Assembly (NCBI RefSeq): GCF_020085105.1
Contig: NC_058045.1
Location: 11,665,833 to 11,729,832 of the forward strand
Direction: 5' to 3'
Length of the DNA: 64,000 nucleotides
From: Siniperca chuatsi
Taxonomy: Eukaryota; Chordata; Actinopteri; Centrarchiformes; Sinipercidae
The notes beneath the pieces are model-generated. The model saw only the letters and a list, made by a program, of their open reading frames with translations, was not told where the DNA came from and ran no database searches. Shown one piece after another: positions 1 through 13,338 of the stretch (position 1 is its first letter; each line of letters opens with the position of its first letter). A program made the translations under genes and the position numbers.

Positions 1-2910
1 TATTATGGGTGAGTGCAGCGAGCTCAATAGTCCCAGCCACCTTTCAAAAACAGCAGCGCAGTAAAACCGGCATGGTGCCAATTAGGATGGAGCAAGCAAA
101 CATATGCTTCTCTCAGAAAATCCTGATGAAAGTGCATATTGATGTCATAAATTAGAAGAGTACAATAGATTGTTGGGTGTTTGTGTGTAAATGTTTAATT
201 AACCTGCTTGCCTACATCGCTGCTGTGCTTTGCAGCTAAGGAATCAATCTACTTAGCAACCCATTTAACAATACAGGGCCTGCCTTGTATGACACATTCA
301 TTGGGGACAGCAGAGCAGTTGTTAATGTCTTCAAATTAACAAAGCCATTAACCCAAGTGATAATGGCCTGTTTCATGTGTATGTGCAGGTTGTCCAAGGA
401 CGATAACTCTGTATAAAACCTAGGTCTAATTTTCTTTATGGCTTCAGGTGAGTTATCTGTATTTTAATGATCACAGACATGTTTAAATCAGGATGCTAAT
501 GATCGAGGATGTGTTCAAACTAGCTGTGTTTAATCAGAAATGAAAAAGGGAAGCGTCTAATAGAAATGTTAATAATAATTAAAAGAGTTGTGTTTTTCCC
601 TGGTGTGAAATTGCCATTTATTGTTCACCCTCAGCTCTCAGTTTTCACTAATTCAAATATTTATCCAACATTTCAACACTGCATGTGAATGCTGTGGATA
701 CGGAAATCTTTAGACGAATCTTGATTTTAACACCCATTAAGTTCTTCATGGTTCTTTTTTTTTTTTTCAACAGTGGTACATAATAGTGTGCAGTCTGCAT
801 CGCCCCCCCCCCCCTTTTTGCAGAGATCACAGAACACAGAGGGGGCCATGATGACCCCATCCCAGAGGAGCCTGCTGTTTTGCCTGCAAGGTAAAGATCT
901 GGGATGCAGAGGAGTTTTTTGATTTAATCACTGTGCTCCACAGTGCACAATGTGTACTAGGGAGGAGATGGCAATTATAACGCCCAATGCCGGCCTGCTG
1001 TCCTGCCTGTGTGGTGATGTATTCCCTGGGGGCGTCACAGGGAGACGGTGGCGGGGGCACCGCTACCATGAAAGAGAGCAGAAATCCCCCCGCAGACACA
1101 ACAGGCTTATCACTCTGCCCTAAGAGCCAATGACGAGCCGGATCACTGGGGCGTGCCACACTTAGTTAGTGCCTCCGTTTGAGCAGAATAAACACTTCAA
1201 AACAAGGTGCAAGGTATTTTTGTGTTTTCTTTTGTGTGTACTTTTCTGCCATTCCAGAAAATCCCAGCACCACACTGACCCAGTTTACCTCCCTGCTTCA
1301 AATCGATTTGATTACACAGCTTTGTATACAGTGGTTTCCCATTTTCCTTAATCCTCATATTATTGCCATTCTCACAGTCCAGATTTAAAGTATCCTTTTG
1401 ATTGTATTGTTTATACTAAGAGGAGAGGACACAGTATTATGATACAATATTGATATTTCCATAAATAAGTACTAGTGCCAGCTCTCCCACATACTGCATT
1501 CGTCAGACTTTTTCATACTGAGAGGAACTAGCTCAACAACTTTTCATATTGGATCAATCCTACAAGGAATATTGTTGTTTATTGGCAAACATCCTGACAC
1601 ATCATCATACACAATGAAGCGGGCATGAATAATTAATATCCTCTCATACAAAATATTCACTCGCGCTCCAATGGTGTTTACTCCCCTGCAGACATCCATA
1701 CTGAGGATAACCTCTGCTGTTTAGAGGAGCTCTGCGTCTCACTTCTCTGCTGCTGAATACTGAGAAGTTACAAGAGACACAGTAACAACATAAAAGCAGC
1801 AAGAAATAGATCAGTAAATACACAGCAGCACTGTTTAAAGAGTGGCTCGAAAACACTGTGATTGTGTTTTTGGAACCAGGAAAAATAGTGCAGTGCAGCA
1901 GTGCAGCCAAGAACTGCAGAGAGAGCTAAAGCCTGTGTACAGGTGAGATGATAATGAGCTTAATCTGACTTTTGCCATTTAAATAAAGAGAGTTTTTGGC
2001 AAGAGGACACAATTATAACACATTAAAAGGAAGATTTGTTTAGTAGCCCATAAAAACTTGGATAGAATTTGTTTTTTGATTATAATAATTTCTTTTCAAT
2101 TTCTTGAGGCTACATGAGTTAACTTTGCCCTGTCAGGTTTGGCACCAGCTGTTAACACGTTTGGATTGGATTTTATTGGCTCCACAGATTTATGGCCTTC
2201 CTCCTTCAGGATTCCAAATGTTACCTACGTTCATTTTTTCAGCCACATGAATTATGCTCTAGACAAATTACTGTTATTGTTAATACTCATATTAAAGTTA
2301 GTACCTCTGGTTTCGAATAAAACCAACACACTTAAAAGTGAATTTTGTATATCTTGGTGAATGTAACCCTATTGGGTCCTGTAGACCATGTACAGCTGAA
2401 TATTAAGCTGGTGACTGACTGACTGATGGAAGATGGTGCAGCCCTGCGGAGACATCTTTGTGGGAGAAATGACACTCCCCTTGTAACTGTCTCGGAAGTC
2501 AATGCTATCACACTGTCAAATTCAGAACTTGCTTCCCGCATTTCTTTTATTTCCCCCATCTCTGCATTCGAAATCATTCCCACAGCCTACAGCTATGAAC
2601 GCAGACTTTTAGTGCACGTCCGCTCTAGACGGGAAGTGTGGGGGACGGGGCGCATCCTGGGCCACCCTCACCAGGGAAAGTGACAGCCTGGATAATTGGC
2701 ACTAATCAAGTGACTGCTTGTATTGAGAGAATGTCGCTATCTGCACACAGAGAGGAACAGGGTTGACCCATAGAGGTAGTGCCCAAGGCCCTTACTCTCC
2801 TACAATAGCTTCTGTCAATCCGCAGTGCGTGACAGTCATCATCTACCAGCGCAGTCCCTCTTTGGTCAATATGCAAAAAAAAAAGAAGAAAGTCAGACAT
2901 AAAGAAAGAA

Positions 2911-2950
2911 GGAGGGGTGGGGGTGGGGGTGGCGGGATAGGAGGGGGAGG
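2911..2950 (+). repeat. G-rich tract, possible G-quadruplex
   Basis: Several runs of three to five G separated by one or two bases (for example GGGG T GGGGG T GGGGG T GG). This meets the usual four-run pattern for quadruplex-forming DNA on the plus strand. It follows an A-rich stretch and lies in intergenic DNA. Confidence 0.5.
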
Positions 2951-5900
2951 AAGAGAGACGTTTCCTATTTCACATCAAAACTAGGATGTTATGGAGTGCA
3001 TACTACATTATTCTTTTTTATAATTTCTCTTACAGCTATTGCTTTGAATTACAGAGGACTTTTTGTCAAGAGCGAGAAGGAGATGAATCAAAAATTCATC
3101 TGAAGAAGTTCTGCATAGGGTGAGGCGAATATACCTCTGGTGGAACCAACATTTGCAAAAGTTCTATCTCCTTAAGCAATTATTAGCGGTGATAGTTTGA
3201 CATGTACAAGAGTTGTCAACAACTGACTTTAAACAAAGTACAAAGCAGAAGTAAACAGTGCCTTGGGCAAAATTAACTTGGGGACTAGCCACCTCATGAA
3301 TTATAAATGGCTATCTATTACTGCAGTGAGTGGTACTACCAGGAGGCTTCATTCATTGGAATAGACTAACCTATTTTCAACACATTTGAAAGTCAAGTGA
3401 CAGTGAGGCACTAAAGAATGCAGTTCAGGGAAAAATGAGCCTGTTATTTAGTAAACGAGTTGTGTAATTTCTAAATTGTACCAAACTAACCATGGAATAC
3501 CCTCAGGGATTTGTGTCATCTGTTATACACGTTTGCCTACTAACTGCCATTCACTTGCAAATTAATTCCCTTCGCAGAGCACATTTTAATCCATCTAATT
3601 AGCAAAGTGGCCTATACATAAAAGCCTTTTTTATCTTTTTAATCCTCACCTCCCTGATGCTGCCTGGAAATAATTGAAATTATGTCAACTAAGATTATGT
3701 CGAGTCAGGATGATTTTGACAAACTGGACTTGGACTTTCATTTGTCCTCTTTGAGGATTCCTGTAAATGAACGCTGTTTCTGTGCCACTCAGAGAGGTTT
3801 GCATCTCAGGAGAAACAAAGTTTGAACTCCACAGGTTCAGAGTATTTCCTCTTTACATACCTTCAGAGTATTTCCTTTGTCATAATTCTCAAAGTGGAAA
3901 TGTAGCACATCTACTGACCTGAGATGACAAAGAAGAGGGATTAGAGAAGCTCCCAGATGCAGCTGTGCAGGAGCCACGAGGAGTCTGGCTGGTCAACATT
4001 GATAAAAGACAGCAGCATGTCCTAACCAGGGACTTGTGCCTGCCTGTGCCTTGTGGGCTCTGTCTCAGAAAGGTGGTGAGACGTCTGGATTGGCACCTCT
4101 CTGGATACACTGCTGTAATCACTGGAGAACCGTGAAGCCTGAACCGCTCAGGCTCCCCGTAGAACAAGTCGCACACCAAAGGCTTCTTAAGACATGCAGA
4201 GAAAATAGATGCTGGAAGTCAATTAAACAGAGCATTTTGGGCAGAATTTTAGAGGTACGAGACTAATTTCTTTTTGTCTGTATCAGAAAATGAGTCACCT
4301 TTTTGTTTCAGGTGACATAGAGATTTGTCAAATCTAGAAGGAGCAGGGCTACAGCTGCAGAGAGCGATGTCAGTTTCCTCTCAGATAAGCACAAGATGAT
4401 GAAGCTGCAGCGGGCACACAATCACCAAATCTGTGCAGCTGAAGGGTGGGAATACTTTGCCTGACTTTCAGCGCGTACACACAACACTGAAGACATGGTT
4501 TGCTTTTCCAACCCCACATTACCTTTTTCCCTCTTCTTTTCCTTTTTGCAATTTGCGAGTCTTTGCACAGCATGTGCAGCACCGACTCATCTTCAAAAGA
4601 CCAGTAAATACAATCTTTTTACACCAGTGGAAATAAATACATAGCTGAATACAGTAGGAAAACAACACTGTGATCTAGCTCTACAAACACCATGATTGGC
4701 AGGTGTATGGCACAAAGTGGGATTCAAGCACAGCTTCACACATTAATTGTAGCTGCCGTTAAAGGATGTTAACCAATATATATTCAATGCTCCCTTTTTA
4801 GACTCAGTTCTGAGGAGTCACTCTTCAAGCATGGCAGTGTTATGTGAGCTGCACTGCTGTAGATTTCAGGAGACTTGAAATACCTTTTTTAGTCGGAGCG
4901 TCACTGCAGAACAACATTCCCCCCAGCTGTTTATTGGCAACAAAATAAACTAAAATAACTTCAGTTTGTTTTGAATTGAAAGACTTCATAAATGAAAATA
5001 AACAGTGCTGCAGCTATGTGCTGCCGAATATTCTTTCCCTTACAGATGAATATATATTTACTTTGTATACTTTGGCACATCAATATTTAATTTGCTCTTA
5101 TTTGATTTGATTGTTTTGATAAGGTTCAGAATTATTTATCACCCTGGACACACTGAGGTCGTTGTGCTTTCTTGTTTCTGATTAAGGCCTTCAGTTACAA
5201 GCCTATGCTAATCTGAAGAACACAGGATTTGGTGAAGAACTTTACATGAAAGTAGCTGTCCTCTGATAAAAGGACAGGGAACACAACACTGCATAACATT
5301 AGCAAGGTGGAGTTACTTCTACTGACTCATAATTGTCCAACATGCCTGGGAGATACACAGATGAGTTCACGGGACACCAAAAATCCTCGCCCCTTGTTTT
5401 GCATAATCTTCTCAGTGTCTCCAAGTCATTTTGTTTATCATTCAAATAAAAACCTTGTTCCATTATCCATGAGGGAGAGGGAGTAATGTGTTAATGTCCC
5501 TTACTCATGGCTCGTCTTTTGGTCCGAGCTGACAGCACTGCACCCGTCCATATCACAGATGATGAGAGACAAAAGACAGACAGAGGGTGGCAAAAAACAG
5601 GTAATTACTTCATACCTACACTTTTACAAAGGCGACACCTCTCAGCATTCATATTTCTGTGTCTTATAATTAGGCCAACCAGGCCACGGTCTGGGGATGC
5701 ATTTGAGGACACACAGACTTTGGGACTTTGATGAAATCTGAGGCATCAAGCAGACATGAAGGGACCTCAGCACTTGTGCCCTTTGCTCAGTCTTGTGTTT
5801 ATGCTGCATGCAGTAAAAGAGTCTCCTCATATGCCTTTATGATGCTCTATGTGATTGATTATTTAGTGGAAAACTCCACAGCTCAAATCAGTGTGAAGCC

Positions 5901-7177
5901 AGCAAATAAAGTCAAATAACAAGGGAGAGTGCAGGTCTGAGGGAGGGAAAGATCTCAAGATGTTTTTGAAGCGAGTCAGAGTAGCCAAAGGCGAGTAGAT
6001 CTTCACGCTTTCATATCCCCTCTTTTTAATATTTCTCCCCCGTTTTAATGATGTGCTTCCTATCCTTGAGTAAAGTTCTTCATAGCCAGTCTTTTTGCCA
6101 GAGAGGATTTTTTCTCTTTGAAATAAAATGTAAGTATATATTTAGTCTCCTAGTTTAGAGGCTTACAGGCCAAGGCAAAAATTCAAATTTGTGCTTTTAT
6201 GAATAAGCATATTGACGGTTGTCTGGCTATTGCCAAAATGTTAACAATACATTAATAAACAGTGTGGAAGTTTTGCTCTAAAGCTTTGCTGGAGGAATAT
6301 CAAGCTTCAGTTTGTAAATTAACAAAAATAATCACATTAATAAAAATATTTTTGGCTGTCTTTCATCATCTGTATGTTATAAGAAAAAAGACTGGATACC
6401 AATATACATAAATATGTACATGTATATGTAAATGTTTAAAAGAAAAGAAACAGACAAGACTAAGTGTGCATATGCATGAGGATGTATATAGGCATATGGG
6501 GACTTTGCATAAAAAAATCAAATATTGATGATGATAGTGGAGAAACTTCCATCAGAAAAAAACAATGAAATTCAAAGCAGCAGGCGGCAGTCATTGCAAC
6601 ACCTATAAGTGTTTGAGGCCCAGATATCAAAGCCATCCTTTTGATATAACCAGTCTCACAGAGGTCTGCTCTCCTTTAAACATATCTATAACGAAGGCCT
6701 CTCATCACACTGTCCGTCTCAATTATCAGCCAGCCATACTTCCAGTCGCAAACCCTGAGGCCGACTGAATATACCTGCATCTCTTTTTCTCCTTGACTAC
6801 ACTGGGCGCACTTGAAAGGACATGCAGCCAGTAAAGTTGGCATATGTGACATTTCTTAGTATTTTAAAGCAGGGGTAACTAGCACCCATGATGTTGAAAT
6901 ATTAAAATATGTAAGACTGCACAATTGAAATACAATAGACAATGATAAAGAGAGACACAATATAATAACGTGGATGGATTGCAGAAACTTACTGCGATGG
7001 AAACCCAGTCAGGGTTCATGTTATTTACAAAAAAATGTACTAACTATCCACACTACAAAAGCCAAAGAAGAGTTCCTTCATAGGCTTTCTACTTCTAAAT
7101 ACTGCTCTCAGACACTGATACACTATAACTAAATCAAAATTGTAGATTTTTAATCATATAAGATCTAGTCTATGAGA

Positions 7178-7211
7178 AACTATAACATTATTAACTATAA
7201 CAGTTATAGTT
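7178..7211. repeat. Three copies of AACTATAAC, the last two forming a palindrome
   Basis: AACTATAAC occurs at 7178-7186 and 7193-7201, followed after one base by its exact inverse GTTATAGTT at 7203-7211. The last pair could form a 9-bp cruciform or hairpin. No nearby gene explains it. Confidence 0.5.
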
Positions 7212-8501
7212 TACAGTTTAACAATGAAAGGGTTAAGAGTATTGTTGGAGCTATTGTTCGGTAACAAAATATTAACAACATTCTGGCAAAGGCAATAAAA
7301 GGGAAAATGTATAGAACACCCCCCCCTACCCGTCTTAAGGCAGAGATAGCCATTGAAAAAGTGCTGGTTCAGTCTCCCTCTGTCTCTGGGCATAGCTTTG
7401 ATCAGTCCCACCTCAAGACTTATCCTGGAGGGAGCGCTGCACTCCTATTCTCCATGGCTAATCATACTTCCTGTCTTTGTCTTTATGTGCTTTAGACAAG
7501 CGTCAGATAGAAGCACAGGAACAGATTTGCCCCGAGAACCTGGAGAATAAAGCCTCTGGTTGTGCTGCGGCTCGTCTTCTCCAGCGGATTTGCTCATGAA
7601 TATTTCCATTGTTTTGGAGTGGTGGATTTCAACTCATTGCTGCTTTAAGAAAAGGTGCATTTGAAAGACAGAGAGAGAAAAATAAAAGCCTTTTGGAGTT
7701 CAAGATGCCAGAGTAAATGTACTGTATGCCACCTGACTGTGGTGGATAGTGTATTTTTAGCTGTACCTACAGTTGCCGATGACAGGAGAGATAAAGGCCA
7801 GAGGTTAGATCCTGCTGTACAGTCTAGGATCACACTCTTCACTTTTACTTTACAGTGCCTTGCTAACCAAAAGACAAGAGACACAAGTAGTGAAATGGTT
7901 AACAAAATAATTTCACATGCACAGCATATTCTTTGGGTTCGGGCAATATTGCTCTGCCTGCCACCAGTGGCACTTTTCACCAAGAAACGTGCTTTGTGTA
8001 TTTCAAGCAAGTACAGAAAAGACCATTTCTGCCAGGAGCCAAAAAGAATGAAAAGAAATAGGCAAAAAAATCCTTTTTTTCCGGGGGAGCTGAAGGCTAT
8101 GAAAACCATCTTGTGTTCTATTTTTGAACTGATTTCCATATGCATGGCTACCTGAGGGAGGTCAGGCTGCTCTGGCCAACTTCCTCACTGGGAGAGGGAC
8201 TGACGGTGACAGGGACACAAACCCAAGCACAAACCATGTTCCATCCTTTCCAACACCCACGCCACTCTATCCTCACTGGCACCACCAAGACTCTCACACG
8301 GATAGGGAAATGAATCGCCATAAAGAAACAGAAAACAACAAAATTCCTTTTACTTCTTTCTCGCTTTTTTCCCCCCTTCCTGCTTCAAAGCCAGCAACTC
8401 TCTGCTGCGCCCTAGGGTTAATTAACATGAACCAAACAGTGAATGATCAGAGAGAATGTGAAATCTCTAAAGGTTAAGTGTCACATGGGAAACGTGTTGT
8501 C

Positions 8502-8519
8502 AGAAGAAGAAGAAGAAGA
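8502..8519 (+). repeat. Short (AGA)n microsatellite
   Basis: About six tandem AGA units in intergenic DNA. The frame is closed by stops nearby, so it is not coding. Confidence 0.8.
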
Positions 8520-9101
8520 CGTTCAAAATCAAATGAGAGAGTAGCGTTGCAGAAGGAAGAAATTTGTAGACACCTTTCCAAAACTTTGCATTTCTCCTGT
8601 CAGAGGAGGCAGAACTTCACAGTCTGGCTTCAAACAATATCTGTAATTCCATGACATTTTTGATGAACAAAAGAACTCTGCAGTTTTCTCTAACTTGCTG
8701 ATCTTTCAATAGATTTACTCCCCTTTTTGTATAATAGCGTTCTAATTCGCTTTAGAGAAGTACATACAACACAGTTCCATAAAGTGATAAGCAAAAGCTT
8801 GCAGGAAAAAAACACATCCATCACAAAGTTAATCACTGCTTTTAAAGACCTACTCATTGAAATTGTGTCTCCTCTTGGTTTATCCCAGGAGGGAAAAAAG
8901 AAAATGACTTCATGATCCACAGATATCCTGGATAGCATGTCTTGCAGGTGAAATAGTATGATTTCTCTCTGTAATAATTAACATGGGCTCCTCTTCTCTC
9001 CCTGTGGCTTGTCGCTGACATTTGGTTCATGCTTGAGTGTCTGCCTAGCTGATTTCAATCTCTTGCATGAAGGTGAGGCTGTGTTTGTGTGTCAGCGTGT
9101 A

Positions 9102-9124
9102 TGTGTGTGTGTGTGTGTGTGTGT
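9102..9124 (+). repeat. (TG)n microsatellite
   Basis: About eleven uninterrupted TG dinucleotides in intergenic DNA, preceded by a degenerate GTGT-rich lead-in. Confidence 0.9.
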
Positions 9125-11050
9125 ACAGGGTCCAGTGGCCAGTCTGACAAGAACATTGGTGACAGGGCCTGCCTTCAGTAGATGGGATTAAGCATCATGA
9201 CAATATGGATTAGAGACCCCTCAGTCAATCCCGAACCTCCAACAGGTTAGAGGTTGTAAGCCAAATGCTGTAACACAAATGAGTCTTGTCAGTGTGTTTG
9301 CGTTCTTGCAAAATTGCATCATGTAAAAGGTCATATCTCACTCGCTTCTGAATACATATTTTGACAATTCCCAAATTTATCACACCGATCTCTATACATT
9401 TTGTCTGCAGTGACACACCATATTGATTTACACCTTGCTCCGAGGATGAAAACACCTCAGAATGGTCACCTCATCCACCGCTGCAACAAGCCTTATTTTA
9501 CATTATTACATTATGTATGCAGACTTGAGTGTGGATAATGGATGCATCTAAAGCAAAGCAGTTTAATTACCCACCATCATTCTGTCTCACCTAGCTGCGG
9601 AGCACACATCTTATTAGCCATGGTGTAAATAAGCATTAATATGCCACCCTGATAAAGACTGTCCTTATCTTTGCAGTTGCTGTATATTATCACCATCGTT
9701 GTAAAGTACACACACCCAAACTGATCCAGTGGCATGTGCAAACAACAGAGGAGATGCTGAGGCTGGGGCCAGACCATTACAACCACTTCACAGAAAATTA
9801 TCATTACTGCATCTGGCTGGAGGCCACGCAGCCCCATCAAAAGATTAAACTGTATGATAATGAAACAGAAACTCTGCGCTTCCATAATCTATGTCAGACA
9901 TTTGATCAAACCGAGTGGATCACAACAATCTTTGCAAGCGTAGTTCTTTGTCAGAAAATTCCCTTTTGCATGTTTGGCAGACCGGTCGAGTGGCAGAATA
10001 GGCGCGGGGGATGAAGGCCGTCTCTGTGGGCCAACTGAAGGAGGGGAGACAGTGGATATAGATAGAAAGCGTGTAGGTTAACCAGCCACAGGGTATTCGC
10101 ATCCCTTCAGCACATGGCAATAGAGAGGAAGCTTCAAGCAAAGAGAAAAGTCAGCATCCAGTCCAGCCCTGAGCATCAAATACTGCTGATCTGATAAACT
10201 ATATAAGTCTGGTTATGTGTCCAGGCTGGCTTTTTAACAAACTGGATTGTGACTAGTATCAGACATGATTGATTTAATGTACAATTAATAACATCTTAAA
10301 GCTGCACCTTATGTGTAAATACTATTTTAAACAGGCTGACTTTAAGCAGTAGACTCATGATGTGCATCCAGTATAACCTTTTTGAGAATCTTTTTGGCTT
10401 CTCAAGATGTCAGTAGCTGAACTCTTCAAAGACATAAATTGTGTTGCATGTACACAAAGCTCTTTTATAAACTTCTGAATGTCTTTTTTTTGTCTACAGA
10501 TGGACTGACTGCATCCAGAACCCAAGAGGAGACAGGCCTTATTCTGCTCTCCTCTGTTGTTTCAATTACCAGTCTACTGTACAAAGGAGGCAGCCTGATG
10601 GCATGACGAGTGCACAGCGCTCTTCTGCCTGTGCTGTTGTCTCAGTTTGAGCCTCATAAAAGGAAGCGGGCCTGACGATGCCAGAGGCGGAGGATCCGGC
10701 TCTGCGGTCGGAGCAGAGAAACATCAGCAGAGCGCTATTCTTTAGAAGGAGATGTCCTTCAGTGTGGTGCCAACTCTCCCTGGGGCAGCAGCATAAGACA
10801 CAACCTCTTATTTACCATATACAGGATCTCTCCGTGCCCTTAACGAGCCAGGATATTCAGCATCACAGAGACAAAGGCCACGCTTTCACTGAAGAAGCTG
10901 TGGTTTTGATGAATTAAATAATGATAATTAAGAAAATATTAATCAAACTCTGGCTCTCTCGGCTGTAGCTGTGTGGAGGGAGCGGGTCCTCCAGCTTAGC
11001 CTGTAGGAGTTCTCATTTAGAGTATGCCTGCGACCGATAGAGCTGCAGGC

Positions 11051-11160
<110 letters not shown>

Positions 11161-13133
11161 TTAAAAGAAGACCTTGGTGGCCTACTACTCTATAATTAAA
11201 CACCCTTTGGTGCTCTGCACAAAAATTCTGAGCCGGGATCAGATGTGTCAAGGAGAGAGATGAGAAGGAACGTTAAGAAGCTGTCGGTTCTCTAAGTTCT
11301 GTTCAATGCAATGAATTAATAAAAAGCACAAACTAATACCTTCCCAATGTGCAGTTGGTGTGTCTGGCGGGCCGGCAGCAACTATACAGCTGTATTGTGA
11401 AAGTTTAATGCTGCTGTATGCCTGCAGCACTGCCTGGGCTTTGTCTCGGGGGGGGGGGGCTTTCCGCATGTTCAATCCAAATGGGACAAGTATTTAGGAT
11501 TTGTCTGACCTTTCAGACTACAACCACCATGATACACCAACCTGACAGCTGGGAATGGTCACTGGTTCCTTATCAGATCATGATCATTACAAAAACTCCT
11601 CTTACAGCTTTTTATAAACATAAAGAAAAAAGTAATCTCTTCTCAAATTCAAACATTATTGGGTGATTATATGGTATTATTCTTCACCTTTTAGGCTTCA
11701 GAGTGCTTGTCATTTGGCTCTAGTTGTTATGGTAATGCGAGATATTCCATCTCCTTCCCAGCATGCTCTGTGTTTGACATTCATGGGGTTAAAGTCCTCT
11801 GAATGATGAAGTGCCAGCGTTTGGGACAGTAAATTGCATCGTTTCAATTGAGAAGAGAGTTCCCCTTGGGTTTGCTGGAGGTCCCTACGGGCTGGCCTTG
11901 AACAGAACAGCATGTTGTACATCTATATAAAAAAGGGAAAAATATGGTGGTACTTTCCTCTTTATGATGCAGAGATTAATCTGTCACCATATTCACGCAT
12001 AAATCTCACTCCCTGCTTTGCAAAATACTGTTTTACCTTACTTTACACTATATTTTATTTTTTTATTGCCTATAAACATAAACCATCACAAAGGGCTAAT
12101 GTTCTCATCAATATTATTACAAAATGATCATAAATCCAATGCCTTGTTAAAATCTGAAGCCATTTCTCTCCTCAACTACTCAACCAGTGAAAATATTAGA
12201 CAGAAGCATTATTTTATCAGGCAATTTCTCTCACAATAGTAGATCTTCTATCATATTTGAGCCACAGTACACTACTTTGTTTTCATTAGATTATTGAGTC
12301 CTTGCGCTTTCCCTCACATCCTTTTCCTCATCGCTGTGTTCAGCAGTACTGATCTTGCCTTTTGGGGCCATTTTTTCTTATACTTCAGTAGAAATGCCTT
12401 GACAACACTGTGGTGGTTATTTCATCCTGAGAGACCACAAACTAAACAGCAGAAACACACTGATATAGACGCTTGTTTAGTGATATGCAAATCATCTTTG
12501 CCTGAGGTAAAATTAACATTTTTAATTAAAATATTAGCACCAAACAAACACAGAAAAACACACTAATGATTAAATCATCTTGATGGAACCTCATAGTATA
12601 AAATGAGGAAGATTTCTCGTAATTCTTTGTATGAAAAGATTCTGTATAGATCATGCATTGCTGTGTTTTCATAAAGTCAAGTCATTATCATTCATCAAGT
12701 CATAAATCTTCAAGTTTGCAAACAGTGCAGCTGAAGTTCTGAACACAATCAAACTATGATTTTTCAATTTCACAAACTGCAAAATAGTACTATTTTTATC
12801 CCTTGTGCAAATAAAATATGTCGTCTGTATAGCTGTTTAAATTTATTTTCACTTAGTTTACAATTTCTAATAAGTAGAAAAAAGGATGATAATGGAACGT
12901 AAAAATGTCATTTGAGATCAAAGATTGTATTATATTTAACAATGTAACATGTCTGCATTTCCTCAGAAGCTTTCAGATATTATGAGGCCCTGAGACACAG
13001 AGGTGCTGGAGCTTTCTGCAGTTGCTTTTAATGTTACTATAGCGCCCTCTAATTGTCATCTATGTAAACGTCAAGTAAGAACAAACTAGGTGGGATACAA
13101 GGAAAATAAGGAACAATACTCCAACAAAAAACC

Positions 13134-13139
13134 TTTATT
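13134..13139 (-). terminator. anxa2: anxa2 polyadenylation signal AATAAA
   Basis: Minus-strand AATAAA about 200 bases past the anxa2 stop codon and the first canonical signal after it. It implies a 3' UTR of roughly 220 bases and cleavage near 13115. The exact cleavage base is inferred. Confidence 0.7.
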
Positions 13140-13338
13140 GCCATTTTGGTATAGCAAAAGTAAGCTGTAATACAGATTCTTCATGTATCAAAATGATAAA
13201 TTTATATCTTTGAATGTTTCACTCAAATGTGTGAGCTGAAAAAGTAGGAATGGGCTTTTTGCTGCAAAGTTGTAATATTTATAAGCCCTCCTTTCCAGTG
13301 GTGGAAAGTGAGGCCCTTTTGATACTGATGATTCATTT

